Part shown: piece by piece, positions 5,459 through 10,949 of the stretch
Numbering within the stretch: the first letter of the stretch is position 1
Layout: each line of letters begins with the position of its first letter
Origin: Akkermansiaceae bacterium UBA3385
GTDB taxonomy: Bacteria; Verrucomicrobiota; Verrucomicrobiia; Verrucomicrobiales; Akkermansiaceae
NCBI GenBank assembly: GCA_002358905.1
Contig: DEPT01000051.1
Span: 1 to 10,949, forward strand
Length of the DNA: 10,949 nucleotides
Reading direction: 5' to 3'
Program-made: the position numbers and the translations under genes
Notes under the pieces: generated by a model
Database searches by the model: none
What the model was told of the DNA's origin: nothing
Seen by the model: only the letters and a program-made list of their open reading frames with translations

Positions 5459-8400
5459 ATGAAACTGCACCTCCCCAAGCAACTGTTCACCGCACTCCTC
5501 GCCGCTATCACCCTGGCTGCCGCCCCCACCGCCCTCACCCTCGGCTCCGCCGCCTGGGGCGCAGAGGAGACTTCCGAGTCAACTGACGTGCAAGCAGATT
5601 ATTCTGCATACGACAGCTCTAAATACGGTTACAAAATCGTTCGATGGCAAGGCTCACCAACTTCTGGTGTAAACTACAGCGTATGTTACGCACCCTACCA
5701 ACTTGCAAGCTACACAAAAGGCGAGTTCTCTTTCACCAACGAAGGAGTAGTAACAGCCAATCCATATCAAACCTATGTAATAGGCTCTGATTATTACACT
5801 TTCATGATTGACGATGTCAGTGTAAGCAATAACACGAATACTGCTTGTTATGATATCGACGGCGTAAAATGGTCCGGAATAATCGTAACAGAGGATAGCA
5901 GTGTTGCAAAGTTAGAAGCAAACAAAGCCACAGGGCGTAGCATTACACTTGGCAAAGCTGACAGCAACGATGCAGGATATACATCAATCGCAAGAGATTT
6001 TGAGCTGAATCTCAATAACAACAGCCTTACAATTGCAGGAACTCAAACATGGGATATTGTTGGGGCAGATACAACCTTCAAGATATCAAATATATCATCT
6101 AGCAGCCAAATCTCCCAAGGAGCACAACTTACCATCAAAGGTCAAGGTGAAGTACTGCTCGCTTCCGCTCTTATCAACAACGGCAGCATAACTATACAAA
6201 ATGGCGCAACATTTAAGAATGATAGTTCCATCGTAAACAATGGAACCATAGTTCTAAGCAGCACCATGCAAGGCAGCGGCACGGTGACAAATGGTGAACA
6301 AGGACGCATTAATCTGGGGAACTACACCCTTCATCAGTTCAATGACGTTAAATACACAGATGGTGATTCCGGTTTTGTCAAATCCCTGACTGTATTCGGG
6401 GAGGGCGTGACCTATACAGGTAATAGCGTCGCAGGTAATATCGTATACGTAGGAGAAACCGGCTACGAGATAAGCAACGGCTCTATTGAGTTGAATGGCG
6501 CAGATAAAACATACTATGTCAACAGCGACAGAACGTATGACAGCAACACCATGGCGGGGGTCACCGGTTTTCGCATTGCTGAACTTGCAACACTGACTCT
6601 GAACGACACAGCCGCAGTTACAGCCAAGCTTGCAGGTGAGGGGCTCTTTAAGTATAACCTTGACCCCAATAAGAATGATGGATTTAATTCCACCATAAGC
6701 TTAGACGACTCATGGACCGGAACGGTCAAAATCTCGGACTACACCTCACTGAAAATTCAACTTACTAAATTTAACCATTTATCCAATGAGCAATCCTGGT
6801 TGGAACTCTCATCTGTTCAAGGATATTTATGGTCACTTAATGGAAATGATGATGATTTTACCGCTAACCTGAACCTTGTCAATGGCACCACTACCGGAAA
6901 TGAATATGCCATCAGACTGAATGACGGCGGTTCGTCCTATGATGCCAGCGTGACTTTCTCCGGACGGATAAAGGGTGATGGTGATATATGGTATTCTTTC
7001 AAGGGCGATAACGGCAAAACTGCCACCCATACTTTCACTGAAGACCTTTCCGGGTGGGATGGCAAGTTTATTCGTAAGGTTGGTTCGACTGACGGTAAGA
7101 ATGTGAATGCCACATTCACTGCTGGTGGCAACGTATTCCACGAGAATGGTAATGGCGGCGTAATCGACGACGATAAATCAAACAAACTGTTTGTTATTAT
7201 TGACACAAGAAGCAATAATTCGGTGCTGACCACTTTTAATGGTTCCATCTCAGATGTAAATACTCTGACAGTCACCACTGCAACAAACTTCATGCAGACA
7301 GTGGGGGTAAATACCCTTGTTGCATCTGACAATACATCTTTTGCCAAGAATCTGACTGTTGCAGGCACATCCACAGTGAGCGAAGGCAAGACGCTGACGC
7401 TGGGAGGAGGAGAAAATAGCGAATCCAAGGTAAACCACAGCATTGGCACGCTCACTGCAGGTTCGGCCACTGTTGCGCTGGGGGCAAACAGCTCGCTGAC
7501 ACTGGGTGCGGCTACGCACGCTATCGGCACATTGACAGGCAGTGGAGCGCTGAATATGAGCAGCACTACAGCCAACGCCAGCGCAACCGTTGCAACGCTC
7601 GCTGGGTACACGGGTACCATTACGATTGATAAGGCTAGTACCGGCACAGCAACATTCAAAGCAACAACCGGCGGCAAGGTGACCCTCAGCGGAATTTCGG
7701 TTCTGAATGGAGCCAAGGTTAATATACACACAAATCAGGGCGGTGACAACCGCGATGTCGGTCTCGGAAATGTTACCCTGACAGGGGGTGCAACACTCTC
7801 GCTCAGCTCCGGCGTAAACGGCGCTAACACTCTGGGAAGCGGTTACATCGTCACCGTCGATAAACTGAACATTTCCGGTGGAGGCGAACTGAAGACAGCA
7901 AGCGACAGAACGTTTGATACAGAGGACAACGAAGGCTGGCAGGCACGTTTCGACATCGCCACGCTGAAAGGAGCTACTACAAATGAAAGCACATTGCGTC
8001 TGGCTTCCACCAGTAATACGTCAGCCCGAACGGTGTTCAACCTGTCCACCTCCGATGCACAAATCGCCGATGTAGATCTTTTCAGCGGCAACATCAACCT
8101 GGGCGTTGATAATGGAGGAAGCGATCGCAAAGCGGCTCTTAATATCAAGAACGCCAAGGTTGCCAAAAACGCTATCATTCACCTGGAAAATTCAGCAGCG
8201 ACCTCTGGTGAAGTTGCATTAGGAATTGCAACAGATGGCGTCCAGGTACGAGGTATCACAGATGCAGTCAAACACCAGGGCAATACAACAGCCAAGCGTT
8301 ACATAGAATCCGGTGAAGTAGGTGCTGCCAAAAATACTTCTAACCAACTCATCATAGCCACACAAGACGCAAGTGACGATTTCACTACATCTGCCACTGT

Positions 8401-10882
8401 TGGAAGCCACCTGAACCTGCAGAAAGACGGTGCAGGCAGCCAGACTTTCAATGGCAATCTGAGTGCATTCAATGGAGCCGTGACTGTAAACCAGGGCACG
8501 CTGGCACTGAAGAGCACGTCAGCCATGAACAATGTGGGCGATATTAAGGTGACAGGCGGTGAACTAATCTTCAATGCAGTGGGAAATTTTACCGGGACCG
8601 TCACCATGACCGGCGGCGCGATATCATTTACCTCACTGGGAGACATAGCTAATACAGTCTCCATAAGTAACGCCTCATTTGCGGTCAGCAGCTGGGACAT
8701 CACCAAAACACAGGAGTTTAATACCTCCGGGGATATCACCATGGTGATTGGGGCATTGAATATTGCACCGTCAAACACATTGGAAGCCAGTGGCGAAACG
8801 CAAAACTATTTCACGCACACCTATGAAGGCACCGAAGCCTCCAGTGATGGCAACGGTTACCAGGTGCAGAGCGGCGATTTCATCCTGTTCAAGGGACTCG
8901 AATGGAATGAGACGGCATGGGGCACTCTGGATGTGGACAATTACGGTACAATCAAGACCGAAAACGGCAACACACTTGTAACCGTAAGCCATTCGGGCTC
9001 TGGGCATTTCTTCATCAACAACACAGCCAGTTACAATGAAGTGAGCACCCTCGGTACGCATGGCATCCATATTGTCCAAGGCGCCAGTCTGGGACTGAAC
9101 ATCGCGGATGAACAGACCCTGAGCACCACCGTGGAGGGAGCAGGCGCACTGGAAAAGACAGGAACCGGCACATTAACAATAACCGGCAGCAATACATACA
9201 GCGGCGGCACCACGGTAAGCTCCGGCATATTGAAAGCTACCGGCGCAGGAAATCTGGGCAGTGGTACCGTTTCCATTGCAAGTGGTGCCAAAGTGGAGCT
9301 GAGCGGCACATCCGCATGGGAACTTACGAACAGCCTTACAAATAACGGCACACTGACAAAGACCGGTGATGCAAGCGTCACCATTACAGGCTCTATCACC
9401 GGTTCCGGTCTCGCAACGATTGAAAACGGAGAACTCATTCTCAAGAACGACGCCTCTCTCGGAAGGGGTGAAGTGACCATCAAAAATGGAGCAACACTCA
9501 CACTCAACGTAAACAGCAATGTCCAACTTGCAAACACCGTCTTCCACATTCAGAGTGGCGGTCTCTTGCGCGTCAGTGATGACAGCTCGAATCGTTGGGA
9601 TATGTTCGGTTACTCGGGAGCCCGCACAATGTACATGGAAGGCACAGCGGAGCTTGCGCTTGGGAGCACTCGTCAGACCGTAGGCAACTGGACATTTGAC
9701 ATGACAGGTGGCACGATATCTGGCAGCGGACAAAGTGAGCACCCCTACGCATTGGATTTCCATCGAAGTGGCAAATTCATCGCCCATGCCACAGAAGAAG
9801 CAACGGAGAGCGCCCCCACGGTAAGTACAGTGAGCGCCACCATCCGCACCAAGGAACAAGGGACTTTGACCCTGGACGTGGAAGAAAATGCCCAATTGAA
9901 TCTGACAGGCAATCTGAGTTTCGCACTTAAAACCATCAAATCCGGTTCAGGTGTTGCAGTCATCAGTGGTAGCGAAACCACTATGGGTGAATTGGAAGTT
10001 CAAAAAGGCATGCTGAAGCTGAGCGGCAACCAAATGACCAGTTCCCATGTAAAAGTGATTGATGGAGCTACAGTAGACGTTACCAGCACACTAACTGCAG
10101 ATTCCGTAAAATTAGGAGTAAAGGACGACCTTGCTACAGCCACCATCAACAAGATTGGCAATGAGAAGGTGAGCATGACCAAGGCAAAACTGAGCAGCAC
10201 AGGCATTTCCTCGGCGGACACCACAGGCAGCACTAAGGGCAGCATTTCCAACGCCAATGTGCAGCTGGCCCAGCTGGCGGAAGATGCATCCTTCACCATT
10301 CAGGACATGACACTGACGAATACCACCATTACGGCGGCTACGGCAGAGACCCGTGTGAACCTGAACAATGTAAACGGTGATGCCACGCTCGCCCAGGGTA
10401 CCTTCCATGTACAGGGTACGCTCCCGGTGAGCTATGTTGGCGCGGGAGGCACAGAGGTGAGCTTCAGCAGCACTGCACTGAGTGGTCTGACGCTTGCTCA
10501 CACGGAAACCACAGCCAACCTGGTGGTGGATCTGGGAGATTTGAGCTGCCTTACCCCCATGAACCCTGGCAAGTATGACCTGACAATTACCCTGAGTGGT
10601 TTCTCGATGGCAGAAGATGGCACGGCCAATGTACTCTTTGCCGAGAACAGCTGGCTGGGACAGCTGCTGAGCCAGGCTAACAACGCCGATGTGGAAATCA
10701 GCTACAGCCCGGTGACTGTCGGCGGTGCCGGTGGCGACGAAGGTGTCGCGGTGAGTTACAGCACCGGCAATGTGGGCACTATTATCACGATTTCCGGGCT
10801 GAATGTACCGGAGCCGACCACCGCTACGCTTTCACTGCTGGCGCTGGCAGCCCTGGCCGCACGCCGCAGAAGGAATAATTGA
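5459..10882 (+). CDS. Large secreted beta-repeat (PATR-type) surface protein with PEP-CTERM sorting signal
   Basis: The product is 1807 aa. The ATG at 5459 opens MKLHLPKQLFTALLAA, a signal peptide ending near AWGA at 32-35. No Shine-Dalgarno sequence precedes it. The N-terminal 230 residues are Tyr/Asn-rich with two cysteines and were not assigned to a family. NNGS/NNGT strand repeats follow at about 238-275. A 'SDRTYD' motif at 356-361 is echoed as 'SDRTFD' at 815-820. A 'WTGTVK' block starts at W419 and 'SEGKTLTLG' at about 641. A clear autotransporter-associated beta-strand repeat (PATR type) centres on 1238-1253, TLTITGSNTYSGGTTV, with a weaker copy about 50 residues on. The near-invariant segment 1592-1638 precedes the C-terminus: VPEP 1783-1786, a hydrophobic stretch 1787-1801, RRRR 1802-1805, NN. 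PEP-CTERM tails are known exosortase substrates. There is no barrel domain, so this is not a classical type V autotransporter. GC falls sharply just after the signal-peptide codons. The surface or adhesive role is inferred. Confidence 0.94.
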   Translation: MKLHLPKQLFTALLAAITLAAAPTALTLGSAAWGAEETSESTDVQADYSAYDSSKYGYKIVRWQGSPTSGVNYSVCYAPYQLASYTKGEFSFTNEGVVTANPYQTYVIGSDYYTFMIDDVSVSNNTNTACYDIDGVKWSGIIVTEDSSVAKLEANKATGRSITLGKADSNDAGYTSIARDFELNLNNNSLTIAGTQTWDIVGADTTFKISNISSSSQISQGAQLTIKGQGEVLLASALINNGSITIQNGATFKNDSSIVNNGTIVLSSTMQGSGTVTNGEQGRINLGNYTLHQFNDVKYTDGDSGFVKSLTVFGEGVTYTGNSVAGNIVYVGETGYEISNGSIELNGADKTYYVNSDRTYDSNTMAGVTGFRIAELATLTLNDTAAVTAKLAGEGLFKYNLDPNKNDGFNSTISLDDSWTGTVKISDYTSLKIQLTKFNHLSNEQSWLELSSVQGYLWSLNGNDDDFTANLNLVNGTTTGNEYAIRLNDGGSSYDASVTFSGRIKGDGDIWYSFKGDNGKTATHTFTEDLSGWDGKFIRKVGSTDGKNVNATFTAGGNVFHENGNGGVIDDDKSNKLFVIIDTRSNNSVLTTFNGSISDVNTLTVTTATNFMQTVGVNTLVASDNTSFAKNLTVAGTSTVSEGKTLTLGGGENSESKVNHSIGTLTAGSATVALGANSSLTLGAATHAIGTLTGSGALNMSSTTANASATVATLAGYTGTITIDKASTGTATFKATTGGKVTLSGISVLNGAKVNIHTNQGGDNRDVGLGNVTLTGGATLSLSSGVNGANTLGSGYIVTVDKLNISGGGELKTASDRTFDTEDNEGWQARFDIATLKGATTNESTLRLASTSNTSARTVFNLSTSDAQIADVDLFSGNINLGVDNGGSDRKAALNIKNAKVAKNAIIHLENSAATSGEVALGIATDGVQVRGITDAVKHQGNTTAKRYIESGEVGAAKNTSNQLIIATQDASDDFTTSATVGSHLNLQKDGAGSQTFNGNLSAFNGAVTVNQGTLALKSTSAMNNVGDIKVTGGELIFNAVGNFTGTVTMTGGAISFTSLGDIANTVSISNASFAVSSWDITKTQEFNTSGDITMVIGALNIAPSNTLEASGETQNYFTHTYEGTEASSDGNGYQVQSGDFILFKGLEWNETAWGTLDVDNYGTIKTENGNTLVTVSHSGSGHFFINNTASYNEVSTLGTHGIHIVQGASLGLNIADEQTLSTTVEGAGALEKTGTGTLTITGSNTYSGGTTVSSGILKATGAGNLGSGTVSIASGAKVELSGTSAWELTNSLTNNGTLTKTGDASVTITGSITGSGLATIENGELILKNDASLGRGEVTIKNGATLTLNVNSNVQLANTVFHIQSGGLLRVSDDSSNRWDMFGYSGARTMYMEGTAELALGSTRQTVGNWTFDMTGGTISGSGQSEHPYALDFHRSGKFIAHATEEATESAPTVSTVSATIRTKEQGTLTLDVEENAQLNLTGNLSFALKTIKSGSGVAVISGSETTMGELEVQKGMLKLSGNQMTSSHVKVIDGATVDVTSTLTADSVKLGVKDDLATATINKIGNEKVSMTKAKLSSTGISSADTTGSTKGSISNANVQLAQLAEDASFTIQDMTLTNTTITAATAETRVNLNNVNGDATLAQGTFHVQGTLPVSYVGAGGTEVSFSSTALSGLTLAHTETTANLVVDLGDLSCLTPMNPGKYDLTITLSGFSMAEDGTANVLFAENSWLGQLLSQANNADVEISYSPVTVGGAGGDEGVAVSYSTGNVGTIITISGLNVPEPTTATLSLLALAALAARRRRNN
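10232..10372 (+). repeat. 141-bp conserved coding island, inverted partner of 770-910
   Basis: This encodes residues 1592-1638 (TKGSISNANVQLAQ...NLNNV). It matches residues 1371-1417 of the divergent protein at 43 of 47 positions, and about 86% of bases agree by hand alignment. The centre (SFTIQDMTLTNTTIT) is identical in both. In both proteins it lies about 170-190 residues before the VPEP motif, so it is a fixed part of the C-terminal cassette. Confidence 0.85.
10766..10816 (+). other. Conserved sorting-signal lead-in (GNVGT...ITISGLNVPEP)
   Basis: These codons give G-N-V-G-T-I-I-T-I-S-G-L-N-V-P-E-P, matching 373-320 of the minus gene apart from one inserted codon there. The segment leads straight into the hydrophobic stretch and RRRR end. 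It defines the sorting-signal junction of the plus protein. Confidence 0.8.
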
Positions 10883-10889
10883 TTGCTAA

Positions 10890-10949
10890 TGATTAGTGAT
10901 TAATGGATAAAGTTTCAGCCCGCGCTTTTTCCGGAAAGCGCGGGCTATT
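10890..10949 (+). repeat. Terminator-bearing 60-bp repeat module, right copy
   Basis: This is the inverted partner of 22-81, identical at 58 of 60 positions. It begins seven bases after the TGA stop of the plus gene with TGATTAGTGATTAATG, continues through AAAGTTTC into the hairpin, and runs to the last base of the window. Here the module follows the stop codon directly. In the left copy about 170 bases of other material separate it from the stop of the minus gene. Confidence 0.9.
10917..10946 (+). terminator. GC-rich hairpin terminator for the plus-strand gene
   Basis: A perfect 12-bp stem (AGCCCGCGCTTT / AAAGCGCGGGCT) with loop TTCCGG starts 34 bases after the stop codon. It is the same structure as the hairpin that follows the minus gene. 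The window ends three bases later, so any downstream U-tract cannot be seen. Confidence 0.7.

Noticed and set aside
6937..7731. A 264-codon minus-strand reading frame within the plus gene, plus several similar shorter ones.
   Set aside because: It is a Val/Leu/Pro-rich shadow of the repeat-encoding strand, with no start context or recognisable family.
22..10949. Inverted 60-bp ends as terminal inverted repeats of a transposon.
   Set aside because: There is no transposase or recombinase gene inside. No target-site duplication can be checked, since the window stops at the right repeat. Each repeat is also a terminator placed after a gene, which explains the orientation.

Overview
The window holds two very large, divergently transcribed genes for secreted or surface proteins, one at 254-5020 on the minus strand (1588 aa) and one at 5459-10882 on the plus strand (1807 aa). 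Both products begin with the same MKLHLP signal-peptide start. Both continue as long glycine/serine/threonine/asparagine-rich beta-strand repeats of the type found in autotransporter passengers, and both end in the same C-terminal segment with a PEP-CTERM sorting signal (VPEP, short hydrophobic stretch, RRRR). That combination, with no visible outer-membrane beta-barrel, points to a Verrucomicrobiota bacterium. The MKLHLP start and the 'GLNVPEP...ARRRR' ending look to me like Akkermansia or a close relative (recognition from memory, not a search). No metabolic, RNA, transposase, phage or CRISPR gene is visible.

Layout. Positions 1-253 are the 3' flank of the minus gene. They hold heptamer repeats, a GC-rich hairpin terminator, two copies of a small palindromic repeat, and between those copies a 14-codon remnant of another PEP-CTERM C-terminus. 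Positions 254-5020 are the minus gene. Positions 5021-5458 are a 438-bp divergent control region with an A/T-tract-rich core. It contains two back-to-back promoter candidates with the same plan (T-tract, CTGTACA, 17-bp spacer, TAAAAT or TAGAAT). Positions 5459-10882 are the plus gene, followed by a second copy of the same terminator module.

How the parts fit together. The two genes look like paralogues that keep the same ends (start, C-terminal cassette, sorting signal, terminator) and share a promoter plan, but differ strongly in the displayed middle. A 60-bp terminator module lies at both edges in inverted orientation (58/60 identical). A 141-bp coding segment near each 3' end is also an inverted repeat (about 86% identical by hand alignment). 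The fossil sorting tail, the GC jump just after the plus gene's signal peptide, and the shared motifs found in different order in the two proteins suggest a family that evolves by swapping modules between constant ends. Function (adhesion, mucus or matrix contact, surface layer) is inference only; no catalytic motif was recognised.
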